Numbered from the stretch's first letter, positions 8,264 through 16,692 are shown. The stretch: DNA of 39,496 nucleotides from Rhodocyclaceae bacterium (GCA_016702335.1 JADJEF010000010.1:1-39496), one strand, 5' to 3'. The notes: generated from the letters alone by a model not told the origin. Numbers and translations are program-made.

Positions 8264-9241
8264 TCAGTAACGCATCATCCGGTTTATAGACGCTCGCACA
8301 TCCATCGTGCGGCGTGGTTTTGGCAGAGCTTTCTCCTTCATGGCCAAATCGGCCTCCAAATAAAGTTGTGTGGTCTCGACCGACTCATGGCCCAGCCAGA
8401 GCGCGATCACTGTGGTATCGACCCCCGCTTGCAGTAATTCCATGGCGGCCGTGTGCCGCAATACATGCGGTGACACGCGTCTGCGTAGCAACGACGGGCA
8501 AACTTTACCGGCGGTTGCCACATGCTGCGCCAACAAATACTGAACCCCATCATTACTCAAACGTCCGCCAGCGCGATTGGGAATACGACGTGGCCTTCAC
8601 CCAATGCCAACTCATTGAGCCATGCTTGCAAAGCGGCCGCCGTCTGCTTGGTCAGCGGAGTGCAGCGTTCCTTTCGGCCTTTGCCCAAGACATGAACATG
8701 CGCACTCGCACCGAAATGCAGATCCTCACGCACCAGCCCTGCTAATTCAGACACACGTAAGCCGGTCTGCACCGCCAACAGCAACCAAGCGTGATCACGG
8801 CGGCCTGACCACGTGTTTGGGTCTGGTGCCGCGAGCAAGGCGTCAATTTCCTGGCGCGATAGATAGTGGATTTGCACATGGTTGTAACGTTTAGCAGGAA
8901 TAGCCAGCACTCGCTGAATTTGCTCAGCGTGCGTGGGCAACTCGAAAGCCGCGTAGCTAAAGAAGGAACGGATGGCGGTCAGCCGCAAATTGCGGCTTCG
9001 CGCTGATATACCCCGTTGTGCTTCAAGATCATCGAGGAAGGCACTGATCAGCGGGGCATCAATAGCCTCCCAGGCAAGCTGCGACGGCTCCTTGCCGAGA
9101 CGAGCCTTTGCAAACTGGAGCAGAAGACGGAAGGTATCGCGGTAGGAACCTGATCGTATGGAGGCTGGCTTGGCGTTGCTGCATCAAACGCTGAGTAAAG
9201 AAACGTGTCAGCAACGCGGCAAAGGTGACGCCGGCCTTCAT
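8264..9241 (-). pseudogene. third tyrosine recombinase of the trio, two frameshifts
   Basis: Starts at the ATG at 9241 overlapping the stop of the preceding recombinase. The N-terminal SAM-like part reads KAGVTFAALLTRFFTQRL, then RDTFRLLLQFAKARLGKEPS. The catalytic domain has the first Arg in TGLRVSELAGL, the His-x-x-Arg in HVLRHTAAMELLQAG and LGHESVETTQLYL with the nucleophile Tyr. One extra T near 9147 and one missing C near 8583 (FPNRAGGRLSNDGVQYLL once restored) break it. The length, about 325 residues, is normal for a RIT integrase. Confidence 0.75.
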
Positions 9242-10163
9242 GATGGCTGCTCCCAATGGTGTTCCAGTCGAGTCTTTGCAGTCCCCAGTAATTCAGGACA
9301 GGCTGACAGATACCAATACGTGTCCCTGACTTCTACATGACCCAGAAAAGCCAACAATACCGGGAATCGTTGCTCCACATCCTGCCCATCGCGATACCAA
9401 TTCAATAGCGTCTTCAGCGCAAAGCGATGACGAAGATCGTGCAGGCGTGGTTTGATCGACCCGGCTTGACTGGGCAGTCCGGCACCCTTGGTCAGGCGAT
9501 GGAAAGCGCCAATCGCGTTGTCGTAACCCAGTCGCGTACCTTGAGAATTGATAAACCAATACGGCATCTGACGCCCGCCCAGAAATTGCTTCCGGCGTTC
9601 CTCGTAATCCACCAAGATGTTGACGGTTGTCTCATGCAATGGAATGAGGCGTGACTTACCGAATTTGGCGGAGCGGATCGTCAGAATGCCCTCGTCGAGA
9701 TCGACGTCCTCCGTGGTCAAGTTCAACGCTTCACAAATGCGCAAGCCCGACACGCTGAGACCGAACAGACAGTGAAAGGTGATTCTGCTAAACCCTGTTT
9801 GGCCGGTAATTCAAGCGCCCTCGCATCAAACTGGCAATGTGCTCATCGGTGAAGAAGTAGGGCTGGGCCGTTGATGACAGAACGGCAATAACCCAGCGGG
9901 TGGAACCGGAGTGGTGCATCAATCGCGCTGCAATAGTGGGCAAAGCCACGAACGTAACTCAAGCGCTGCGCCCACCGTCCCGGCCGAACCGAGGTCGATG
10001 TCTTTGCCCAAGTAAGGGCCAGATCAATAGCTATCCAATCCGCCTGACTTCTGCTCCATGAAGGCGACAAACGACGCCAGAGCGACACCCTCCGAATGGA
10101 GCTTGAACCCCAGGAACGGCGTAGCGCCAGGTAATCTTGCAGGGAGGTTCGCAGCGTGATCAT
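9238..10163 (-). pseudogene. second tyrosine recombinase of the trio, several frameshifts
   Basis: Starts MITLRTSLQDYLALRR at the ATG at 10163, overlapping the previous stop. Stitched frames give LGFKLHSEGVALASFVAFM, RWAQRLSYVRGFAHYCSAID, PYFFTDEHIASLM, then SGLRICEALNLTTEDV (catalytic Arg). LHDLRHRFALKTLL (His-x-x-Arg) and LGHVEVRDTYWYL (Tyr) follow. About four indels lie between 10120 and 9790; the catalytic C-terminal half (9238-9753) is one open frame. Confidence 0.75.
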
Positions 10164-11401
10164 TTCACACCTCCCGGCCAAGGCAGGCTGATCGGACGTA
10201 GCGCTGCGAAATCTACTTTGGCGTAAATGCTGGTCGTCTTGGTATGGCGATGGCGCAGCACGCTGCCGATTTCGCTCAGCGTCGCACCGTGCCGGAGCAT
10301 ATCGGAGGCCAGTGCATGCCGGAATTGGTGAGTGCCATGGTGGCGTGTATCGATGCCAGCGCGGCCTATTGCCGCAGCGACAATCGTCGCAATGGTTGTC
10401 GGTGACCCAAGACCGCGAATGGGTGCGTTAACGCGCAAGAACAGCACTCGGCTGCTGGTGGTCGGGCGTCCGTACTGCAGATAATCGGCGATGGCTTCGC
10501 CCACTTCGCCGGGAAGCGGTAAGGATGCCTCCTGCTTGCCCTTGCCGGCACCCTTTCCCTCGACTTCAATGGAACCGGCCTCCCAGTCAAGCCATCCAAA
10601 GTCAGCCCCACGATTTCGCAGGAGCGTAAAACCCAGTCGTGCCAACAACAGGAGGATCGCGTAATCACGGCGACCGACCGTGGTATCGCGGGGCAATGCG
10701 AACACGGCGCGCAGATGTTCCGGGCCAATGGCGCGGGAATCCCGGTCATTGACCAATTGGGCACCGTTGGCACGGCAGCGACGAGATCGATTTGAATCTC
10801 CCGCGACAGCGTAAAAACCGGAAGAATGAACGCAGTGCAGTGGTCGCGGCTTTGGCTCTTGCCGGACTCAGATGCGCGGCTTGTTGCTTTACAAACCCAA
10901 TGACGTCGGCAGCACGCAAGGTCGCTAACGCGACAGGCCGATTACCGAAGCACTCCGACAGAAATCGTTCGGCAAACGGACAATATTGAATCAGCGTCTT
11001 GTCGGAGAGCGCCTGCTCCTGCCGCAAATAGGCAGCGAATGTGGCGATCACGCGCTGGATCGCCGTTAATTCGATGGTCTTGGTCGCCGTGTGGGTGACG
11101 CCCAAGTGACTCAGGAAATCCAACAGCCGTCTCAGTGTTGCGCGTTCACCGGCGCCAACGCTCGGCCGGCGTATCGTTTCATCAAGGAAGTGCTTTGCAT
11201 GTTCGTCGGTGATTAGCTCTGCCGCAATCCGCTTGGACTGAAGCCATTGACTAAACCTCGCCGATTCACGAATCTGCGGACCAGATGCTTCCGTTTGAAT
11301 CCTTGCCTCCTCAAGTTCCCTGGCGAATAGATCAAGGAAGGGCACCAGCGGCCTTCAGGTTCTCGTAACAAGACCCAACGTTTTTCGGCAACGTGTTCCA
11401 T
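10160..11401 (-). pseudogene. first tyrosine recombinase of the trio, several frameshifts
   Basis: The ATG at 11401 opens MEHVAEKRWVLLREPEG. After one indel near 11360 the frame continues as FLDLFARELEEARIQTEASG and runs through the N-terminal domain to about 10790. Further indels lie near 10790, 10740 and 10600. The catalytic part contains RDYAILLLLARLG with the Arg restored as RSCEIVGLTLDGL, then THQFRHALASDMLRHG and RHRHTKTTSIYAKVD. The stop overlaps the next gene by ATGA. At about 410 residues it is the longest of the three, as usual for the first RIT gene. Confidence 0.75.
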
Positions 11402-11443
11402 TTCACTTCTCCTTCCACATAGATGACCATGGGACGAGAAATG

Positions 11444-11525
11444 CTATGCCGAGTAAAAATCAGATCAAGCTATTGCCACGTTTGGGTATCTGACAAGTCT
11501 CGGCATAGTCCGGGACTCGGCATAG
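11444..11525 (-). repeat. right end array of the RIT-type element
   Basis: CTATGCCGAG at 11444-11453, then CTCGGCATAG at 11499-11508 and 11516-11525 with a 7-bp spacer (TCCGGGA). This is the mirror image of the left end, with an inner inverted copy about 45-55 bp from the outer pair. Confidence 0.85.
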
Positions 11526-12627
11526 TGGGGCACTTTGGCCATCTGGACATCGGGCGGCCCATCGCCCACCTCATGGCCTTCGTCGCGGTGCTGTCCTGGT
11601 CGCGCCAGATCTTCCTGCGCTCTATCTGGGGGCGCACATGGAGAATTTCCTGCGCGGCCATGTCGGTGCCATTACCGCGTGGGGTGGCTGCCCACGCGTG
11701 GCGCTGTACGACAATCTCAAGAGCGCTGTACTCGAACGTCACGGTGCAGTGATTCGCTTCCACCCAACCTTGCTGGCCTTGTCCGGCCACTATCACTTCG
11801 ACCCACGCCCGGTGGCTGTCGCGCGCGGCAACGAGAAGGGTCGCGTAGAGCGGGCCATCCGCTACATCCGGGATGCCTTCTTTGCTGGGCGCACCTTCAC
11901 CGATATCGACGACCTCAATGCTCAGGCCGACGATTGGGTCTCGGGTGTGCCGGCGAACGGCGCTGTCCGGAAGATGAAACGCTGACGGTCAGTGAAGCCT
12001 TCGCCCAGGAGAAGGAACGCCTGCTGGCCTTGCCGGGTGATGCCTTCCCGACTGATGAAATCAGGGCCGTGTCGGCCGGCAAGACTCCGTATGTGCGCTT
12101 TGATCTGAACGACTACTCGATTCCGCACACCTGTGTGGCGCGCACGCTCACCGTCGCTGCGACCCCCGGGAGGTACGCATTCTGGATGGCTCGTCAGTGA
12201 TTGCAGCCCACCCACGCAGCTATGACCGGCGACAGCAGATCGAGCGTGCCGAGCATATCGCGACGTTGGTCGATCATAAACATCAGGCCGGGGCGCACCA
12301 GGTACCGATCACCTGATCAAGGCGGTGCCGGTGAGCCGCGCGTTGCTAACGCAGGCCACGGAACGGGCGAACCTCTGGGGCGGACGGTGCGTGCCCTGAC
12401 CGAGATGCTGGAGACCTATGGGGTGATGGAACTGGAGGCGGCCATCACTGAAGCCATGGCGCGGGAGGTGCCGCATCCGAATGCGGTGCGACTGGCACTG
12501 GAGCGGCGACGACAGGGGAGTGATACGCCGCCACCCATCGCGATCACGCTACCTGATCACGTTAAGCACCGAGACGTACCCGTGCGCCCGCACAACCTGA
12601 ACGATTATGACCATCTGATGGAGACCG

Positions 12628-13361
12628 ATGATGACGACTGCTGATAACCGCCAACGCGCTACGGCCCTGCAACTGCACGGGGTGCTGGCGCACTGGAGCG
12701 AGTGTGCTGGCCAGCCTTGGCTTGCGCCCTTACTGGACTGGGAGGAAAGTGAACGGGCCCGACGCTCTCTGGAGCGTCGTTTGCGGTGCGCGCACATTGG
12801 CCGATTCAAGCCGCTGGTGGATTTCGATTGGGCGTGGCCGACCCAGTGCGACCAGCGGGCGATTGCTGAACTGATGACGCTGGAGTTTCTGAACTCGGCA
12901 ACCAATGCGATTCTGGTGGGGCCCAGCGGACTGGGCAAGACGATGATCGCGCAGAACATCGCGCACGAGGCCATTATCCAGGGCCATAACGTGCTGTTTG
13001 CCACCGCCGGTCAATTGCTGGGCGGAGTGATTCGGCGCTGCGTTACCGGTTGCGCCGCTATGCTGCTCCGGATTTGCTGGTGATTGATGAGGTGGGGTAC
13101 CAGTCTTATTCAAACCGGCATGCCGATTTGCTCTTCGAGTTGATCAATCGCCGCCATGAGAAGAAGAGCACGTTGATTACGACCAATAAGTCATTCTCAG
13201 AGTGGTCGGAGGTGTTTCCCAATGCCAGTTGCGTGGTGGCGATGATTGATCGTCTGGTGCATCACGCGGACATCTTGCCAATCAAGGGCGATTCTTATCG
13301 GCACAAGGAGGCGCAGATGAGCGGCGGCCAAGTCCAAAAGCGCAAGGGCAAGGCTCCATGA
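12628..13361 (+). pseudogene. istB: IS21 helper ATPase IstB, frameshift/deletion in the middle
   Basis: AAA+ ATPase assisting IstA. Walker A is present as GPSGLGKTM and Walker B as LLVIDEVGYQ, followed by ELINRRHEKKSTLITTNKSFSEW and the usual GDSYRHKEA end. The frame breaks near 13022-13045. AGQLLGG is followed in another frame by SDSALRYRLRRYAAPDLL, and about six residues usually found here are missing, so this is a small deletion rather than a single-base slip. The start ATG overlaps the istA end. Confidence 0.85.
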
Positions 13362-13569
13362 AACTCATCCATCAGCCATCGGGCTTGCAGCGGGGATCGA
13401 TGTGCTTATCGATCCTCACTGGTCACCTGAGCAAGCCATGGCGGTTATTGAGTTGCTTGACGATCTGCGAGACAGGATCTGGGCCCACTATGAACCGTGC
13501 TTGCATCGGAAGTTTCGCGATGAGCGGGTGACACTTCATCAGGTCGAGATCACCGATCCGCCATTCTGA
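13358..13569 (+). pseudogene. small ORF downstream of istB, frameshifted start
   Basis: An ATG at 13358 overlaps the istB stop (ATGA) and begins KLIHQPSG. One base later the other frame continues as IDVLIDPHWSPEQAMAVIEL, then LDDLRDRIWAHYEPCLHRKF and a stop at 13567. The WSPEQAxAVxELLDDLR pattern is, as I recall it, that of a short protein accompanying some IS21 elements. Function unknown to me. Confidence 0.5.
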
Positions 13570-13594
13570 GCAACACTTCTTCGAGATAGTTCAT

Positions 13595-13617
13595 CGGGGC
13601 CTTCGTGGCCCCTGTTT
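13595..13617 (+). terminator. hairpin after the IS21 genes
   Basis: GGGGCC, five-base loop, GGCCCC, then TGTTT. A compact GC stem with a short T-rich tail 30 bp after the last ORF; a plausible terminator of the transposase transcript. Confidence 0.6.
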
Positions 13618-13939
13618 CATCTGCGCCGCCGCCAAATTCCGCCGCCATTTATTGCCGCCAAATTTGTGCGGATTCACGCCGCCGGCAACATCTTGAAAAC
13701 TCCACCGCCCAAGTCATCTGCCTGCCCTTGAATGGCCTCACGTAACGCCACACATAACTATGCATCGTCAATGTGTGCCTTCCGTGCGGCCTTCGCAAAC
13801 CACGCGGTTTTGAATGCGCGCACTGACAAAACTTTGCTTTTGCTCATGCCTTAGTATCGCACCAGGTGCTACTTATTACAAGCTCCGGCTGATCTTCGAC
13901 ACTAAAAAAACGAGATCAAGGTCAACCGACCGTTTGCTC
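13618..13939. other. non-coding right flank of the IS21 element
   Basis: About 320 bp without a supportable gene. 13630-13680 holds three related GCCGCCAAATT/CCGCCATTT words that may be the transposase-binding repeats of the IS end. 13860-13920 is AT-rich. Nothing else recognised. Confidence 0.45.
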
Positions 13940-14347
13940 TTACGCATCGAGCGTTTTACTTACCCGCTGCATCAGCTTGGCATAAGTGGGTAGCCGGGCC
14001 ACAATGGTTGCGAACGCTTCGGGGTCGTAGATGTGGCTTAACTTGTTGCGGTCATCAATCGCTGCGATTAAAGAGAGGTAGTCGTCTTCTGACAGATGCC
14101 CGGCCAGGTACCAAGCCTTGACAACTGTTTTGGGGGCGGCTTCGTCAATGCCTTCCTGCTCCTTGAGCGCTACTTTGCTGGCCTTCCAGCAAAGTTCGAG
14201 CGTGTATTCGAATTTTTGCGCTTTGCCGTTATCCAGGCCATCAATGAGGCGTTCGTCCAACTGCGTCGCCAGAGCGGCCATATCAACTTCGGTCAGGTAA
14301 GAAAAGCTTTCCAGCGCCTCTGTGAATGCCTTATGCCTTACATCCAT
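13940..14347 (-). CDS. HEPN-type nucleotidyltransferase-partner (HI0074 family)
   Basis: 135-residue all-helical protein of the HI0074/nucleotidyltransferase substrate-binding family, a HEPN-like partner of minimal nucleotidyltransferases. Supporting segments are FEYTLELCWKASKVALKEQEG, PKTVVKAWYLAGHLSEDD and the conserved DDRNKLSHIYDPE, with the Rx4H-like RNKLSH where HEPN toxins carry their active motif. It overlaps the upstream nucleotidyltransferase gene by 10 bp, the usual order for HI0073/HI0074 pairs. Likely role: TA-like module in which the enzyme modifies or binds the HEPN protein. Confidence 0.85.
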   Translation of the reverse strand: MDVRHKAFTEALESFSYLTEVDMAALATQLDERLIDGLDNGKAQKFEYTLELCWKASKVALKEQEGIDEAAPKTVVKAWYLAGHLSEDDYLSLIAAIDDRNKLSHIYDPEAFATIVARLPTYAKLMQRVSKTLDA

Positions 14348-14634
14348 TGCCGTGCCTCCGATCTGACGACTTCACCAAATTTCCCCTTCAGGCTGGGCGT
14401 GGTGACAATGTCGACTTTGAACGGCACAAAAGATTCCTCCAATTCGTCCTGCATGTCGGTGATAAGTGCATTGGGGAGATCGGCATCGATCCACACGTCA
14501 TAGTCGGAATTCCACCGTGCGGTATTTCTGGCGCGGGAGCCAAACAGATAGACCTTCATATCGGCGTGCAGATATTTGCGCAAGGTGTCGCGAATAAAGG
14601 CTTCGGAGTTTGCTTTCAGTTCGGACTGGTTCAC
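14338..14634 (-). CDS. minimal nucleotidyltransferase (HI0073/MNT family)
   Basis: 98 residues from a GTG start (14634) directly after the previous stop (TAAGTG). It carries the polymerase-beta fold signature GSRARNTARWNSDYDVWID: GS at 32-33, Asp44 and Asp46, with the third carboxylate Asp75 in FKVDIVTT. Paired with the HEPN protein downstream. In characterised MntA/HepT systems the enzyme adds AMP residues to the toxin; that activity is inferred here. Confidence 0.85.
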   Translation of the reverse strand: MNQSELKANSEAFIRDTLRKYLHADMKVYLFGSRARNTARWNSDYDVWIDADLPNALITDMQDELEESFVPFKVDIVTTPSLKGKFGEVVRSEARQWM

Positions 14635-14742
14635 TTAAACCGCCCCCAGCTTTCTGCACTTGTTGGGCAAAAAAGCCAGCTTTTCATGGGGGCCTGCAAT
14701 TAGCGCCGCTTCACGGTGCTCTGCAAGATACGTCAGTTTCAT
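14635..14742 (-). CDS. 35-residue ORF after the frameshifted MNT gene
   Basis: The ATG at 14742 overlaps the stop of the preceding nucleotidyltransferase (ATGA). The product starts MKLTYLAEHREAALIAGPHE and ends at a TAA touching the next GTG start. A HEPN partner would be expected in this slot but needs about 110 residues, so this may be a truncated remnant. No motif is visible. Confidence 0.35.
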   Translation of the reverse strand: MKLTYLAEHREAALIAGPHEKLAFLPNKCRKLGAV

Positions 14743-15035
14743 AGCAGCACGCCTTGTTCCCGCGCTACGCGATGTATCGGCTGCTCTGGGGTGCGCGCGT
14801 CCTTGAGAATGATGTCGATTTTGCGGTCTCCCAGTGCCGTGACAAGTCTTCCTCCAGGCGACATAGGCTGCCACGCGGTTGGGCAGGACATTCTCGGTCT
14901 CAATCAGCAAGTCGATGTCTCCACCGCGCTTGGTATCGTCAGCGCGGGACCCAAAAGCCAGATTCGGCTATTCGTGTCGATCACATTGGAGACGGCGGCT
15001 TTAATGGTTGCTCCTTGAAACTCTGTAAGGCGCAT
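14739..15035 (-). pseudogene. second minimal nucleotidyltransferase (MNT family), compensating frameshifts
   Basis: ATG at 15035 with AAGGAG-type context. MRLTEFQGATIKAAVSNVID is followed by SRIWL and then, one base out of frame, FGSRADDTKRGGDIDLLIE, which holds the GS motif and two catalytic Asp. The frame returns near 14870 for ALGDRKIDIILKDA (third Asp) and HRVAREQGVLL. Two opposite indels therefore remove the active site from the conceptual translation while leaving overall length unchanged (99 codons). Just upstream (15048-15131) a 27-codon minus frame ends YDVLVDCDTAQALLG and beyond; it may be a remnant of another gene. Confidence 0.7.
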
Positions 15036-15205
15036 TTTTAGCTTTCAAGTCCGAAAGTTTGATCAACATCGCGGCCAAGCAGCGCTTGAGCAGTGTCACA
15101 GTCAACCAGCACGTCGTAGCGCACAGAACACCTTCAAAGTCCCATTGATGTTGGAAATTCTAGCCCATCAAGAACAAAAGCAAGCCGGGCCCTGGGGTTT
15201 GTGGC

Positions 15206-15340
15206 TTGCTCAGAGAGGCCAATGGCAGAGCCATTCATCTGGTTACATGGAATATCAAAGATTTCGGCCCCGCGTCACACTTTGGCATCGGGGCCGTCAC
15301 GCCAGCTGAATTTCTTGCCTTGCAACCCCATGCATCGAGT
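15206..15340 (+). pseudogene. PIN-domain toxin remnant (C-terminal end)
   Basis: The translation AIHLVTWNIKDFGPASHFGI, then AVTPAEFLALQ matches the last strand and helix of PIN toxins (VTxNxxDF with the acidic residue, then TPxEFL). Only about 45 residues remain and nothing PIN-like precedes it. The frame runs on accidentally into yefM. Confidence 0.55.
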
Positions 15341-15397
15341 TCGTGGGAGCCGCAACCAGCCGCAACCATGAAGCGTTCCTTGCGTTTCAAGTACGCA

Positions 15398-15430
15398 CAA
15401 GTTAAACTTGATCAAGTTATTGAACAAGTT
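15398..15430 (+). promoter_or_regulatory. putative operator upstream of yefM
   Basis: A perfect palindrome AACTTGATCAAGTT (15405-15418) flanked by further CAAGTT half-sites at 15398-15403 and 15425-15430, ending 10 bp before the yefM ATG. The arrangement suits autorepression by the YefM-YoeB complex; inferred, since the usual YefM box is different. Confidence 0.55.
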
Positions 15431-15439
15431 AGGACTACC

Positions 15440-15700
15440 ATGAAAGTCGTTACCTACTCCCATGCACGCAATGCGCTCAAGTCCATTTTGGATGATGTTG
15501 TCCAAGATGCAGACGTGACGATCATAAGTCGCCGCGATGCGGAAGGTGACGCTGTGGTGATGTCACTGGATAGCTACAACAGCATCATGGAAACGCTCCA
15601 CTTGACGAGCAATCCAGCGAATGCTGCGGCATTGGCCAAGGCAATTGCACAGGATAAAGCGGGGCAGGCGCAAGAGCGACGACTGAGCCCCGCTGATTGA
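15440..15700 (+). CDS. yefM: YefM/Phd-family antitoxin
   Basis: 86 residues from MKVVTYSHARNALKSILDDV. Typical Phd/YefM N-terminal DNA-binding fold with VTIISRRDAEGDAVVMSLDSYNSIMET. The helical C-terminus is unstructured and binds the toxin. An upstream frame extends to 15206 but its extra residues derive from a PIN remnant and the operator. The ATG at 15440 matches the family start. Its stop overlaps the yoeB start. Confidence 0.92.
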   Translation: MKVVTYSHARNALKSILDDVVQDADVTIISRRDAEGDAVVMSLDSYNSIMETLHLTSNPANAAALAKAIAQDKAGQAQERRLSPAD

Positions 15701-15966
15701 CCGTGCGCTCGATTCGTTTTGTGCCTGACGCATGGGAGGCCTACCTTTACTGGCAAGACCAAGATAAAAAGACGCTCAAGCGATTGAATTCACTGATTTC
15801 AGCGACTGCGCGAGAACCGTTCGCGGGGATCGGCAAACCAGAGCCCCTGCGCGGCGAATTATCTGGCTATTGGTCAAGGCGGATCGACGAGGCAAATCGT
15901 TTGGTGTACCGCGCAACCGATGCCGATTTGGTGATCATTGCTTGCCGGTTTCACTATGACGGTTAG
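15697..15966 (+). CDS. yoeB: YoeB-family mRNA interferase toxin
   Basis: About 88 residues of RelE-fold toxin. DAWEAYLYWQDQDKKTLKRL is followed by GIGKPEPLRGELSGYWSRRI and then ANRLVYR, ending CRFHYDG, with the catalytic His-Tyr pair at the C-terminus and Arg/Glu residues in place. The start is TTG at 15697 (overlapping the yefM TGA) or GTG at 15703. The module appears intact. Confidence 0.92.
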   Translation: MTVRSIRFVPDAWEAYLYWQDQDKKTLKRLNSLISATAREPFAGIGKPEPLRGELSGYWSRRIDEANRLVYRATDADLVIIACRFHYDG

Positions 15967-16047
15967 CTACGTCAAAGCGCACCGGTCCGCAGTTCGACGC
16001 TGACAATGTTTTTCGTAAATGGACGGTAGCGCTCATGCCGGCAGCGC

Positions 16048-16269
16048 TTAGGCACCTGTGACTTGGCCGGTTTGAGGTGCAAAGAAGGGCCGGGTGTGAT
16101 GATCGTCAAATGTTTCAGCTTGCAGCGGCAGGTAGCCAGACAGTGGCATCGCAGCTGGTCTTGAGAGCCAGTCCGGCCTGTAACGGAAATTTAGCCGCCC
16201 CTCGGTCAGCTCCAGGGTGCCAACCCGGTCAGCGAACAGCCAGACGTCCAGCTTACCTGCCATGGTCAT
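16048..16269 (-). pseudogene. hipA remnant, N-terminal domain only
   Basis: 73 residues. AGKLDVWLFADRVGTLEL, FRYRPDWLSRPAAMPLSGYLPL and HHTRPFFA match the N-terminal 'couple HipA' domain, after which sequence unrelated to HipA follows and the frame stops. A complete HipA kinase has about 430 residues, so the kinase core is deleted. It overlaps the hipB end by 17 bp, preserving the hipB-hipA order. Confidence 0.75.
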
Positions 16270-16525
16270 TGCGCTCGTGGCGATCTTCGAGAATGTTCGA
16301 CGGCAACCCGCGGAGTTGTAGCTCGCCGCCTAACGCATCAATCACACGCAGCACTTTTTCCAGGCGCAGGGTGGGCTTACCGGCTTCCAGGTCGACGATG
16401 AAGCGCACACCCACCCCTGCCGCCAAAGCCAACTGGGGCTGCGTCAGGCCCAGTTGCTTGCGCGCAGCACGCAGTGCGTCACCAAGTTGTATGGTGGTTC
16501 GTATGGAGCTCATCGCCAACCTCAT
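16253..16525 (-). CDS. hipB: HipB-like antitoxin/repressor
   Basis: 90 residues (or 86 from the ATG at 16513) with a Cro/C1 HTH: LGDALRAARKQLGLTQPQLALAAGVGVRFI, then DLEAGKPTLRLEKVLRVIDALG, the classic HipB pattern. It remains intact beside a destroyed hipA. The first ATG lies inside an inverted repeat (16524-16541), compatible with autorepression. Confidence 0.85.
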   Translation of the reverse strand: MRLAMSSIRTTIQLGDALRAARKQLGLTQPQLALAAGVGVRFIVDLEAGKPTLRLEKVLRVIDALGGELQLRGLPSNILEDRHERNDHGR

Positions 16526-16640
16526 TTCCCGTTCGGGAAATTATCGGACAGCAAAAGGAGCAGCGCAAGTAATATTTCCCGATCGGTAATTTTTGACATG
16601 CGCATGCGCTTGCCAACAGACACATTAACGATCGGAAAAT
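16524..16640 (-). promoter_or_regulatory. three HipB-type operator copies
   Basis: ATTTCCCG, two bases, CGGGAAAT at 16524-16541 is a full inverted repeat. Related sites occur at 16574-16590 (TTTCCCGATCGGTAA) and 16623-16640 (AACGATCGGAAAAT). They are spaced about 50 bp apart upstream of hipB, consistent with cooperative repressor binding. Confidence 0.65.
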
Positions 16641-16654
16641 CCGCTGACGCCGTT

Positions 16655-16685
16655 CCGCAAGTCGGCGCTGGCAACACGGCGATTT
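16655..16685 (+). repeat. dispersed hairpin repeat, copy 2
   Basis: Core CAAGTCGGCGCTGG, loop CAAC, arm ACGGCGAT, flanked by CCG and TTTG. CAAGTCG pairs with CGATTTG including one G-T. It sits 7 bp beyond the stop of the glycosyltransferase gene and next to the hipB operators. Confidence 0.9.
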
Positions 16686-16692
16686 GTCCGCG

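Larger units (their letters stand above)
8138..11530 (-). mobile_element. recombinase-in-trio (RIT) type element inserted in istA
   Basis: About 3.4 kb containing three consecutive tyrosine-recombinase genes on the minus strand, each overlapping the next by ATGA. This is the diagnostic organisation of RIT elements. The ends are inverted: CCCCCACTATGCCGAG at the left and, read on the other strand, GCCCCACTATGCCGAG at the right. Each is followed by a 7-bp spacer and a second copy of CTATGCCGAG. The uninterrupted istA codons (Gln-Ile-Asp-Trp-Gly-His-Phe-Gly) can be rebuilt across the two junctions, showing a real insertion. Short TGGGG words occur at both junctions but the duplication is not exact. 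Confidence 0.8.
7737..12644 (+). pseudogene. istA: IS21 transposase IstA, split by insertion and frameshifted
   Basis: DDE transposase of IS21. The 5' part (7737-8112) holds the helix-turn-helix (IGTIATQLNLHRDSVARVI) and the first catalytic Asp in QIDWG. The coding sequence resumes at about 11526 as GHFGHLDIGRPIAHLMAF. It then has the second Asp in RVALYDNLKSAV and the Glu in ARGNEKGRVERAI, so the inserted DNA lies two codons after the first catalytic residue. Downstream there are about five single-base frameshifts (near 11612, 11955, 12165, 12302 and 12360) before the end METDDDDC at 12644. The C-terminus overlaps istB by 17 bp, the usual IS21 arrangement. Confidence 0.85.
7090..13690 (+). 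mobile_element. IS21-family element, interrupted by a RIT-type element
   Basis: A typical istA-istB pair with two small accessory ORFs defines the element; the boundaries are approximate. At the right end, 13630-13680 contains repeated GCCGCCAAATT-like words. At the left end, near 7097-7125, CGGACAAATGGCGCAGC is a weak inverted counterpart of CGCACAAATTTGGCGGC on the opposite strand at the right. I could not define a target duplication. The element is damaged by indels and by an insertion in istA, so it is unlikely to move on its own. Confidence 0.6.

Noticed and set aside
8138..11530. Integron or phage integrase locus
   Set aside because: Three consecutive overlapping recombinases with mirrored ends and no cassette, attC or phage genes fit the recombinase-in-trio arrangement instead.
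15206..15700. Single 164-residue protein joining PIN-like and YefM-like parts
   Set aside because: The joining segment is the operator/promoter of yefM and the family start is the ATG at 15440; the fusion is an accident of an open frame.
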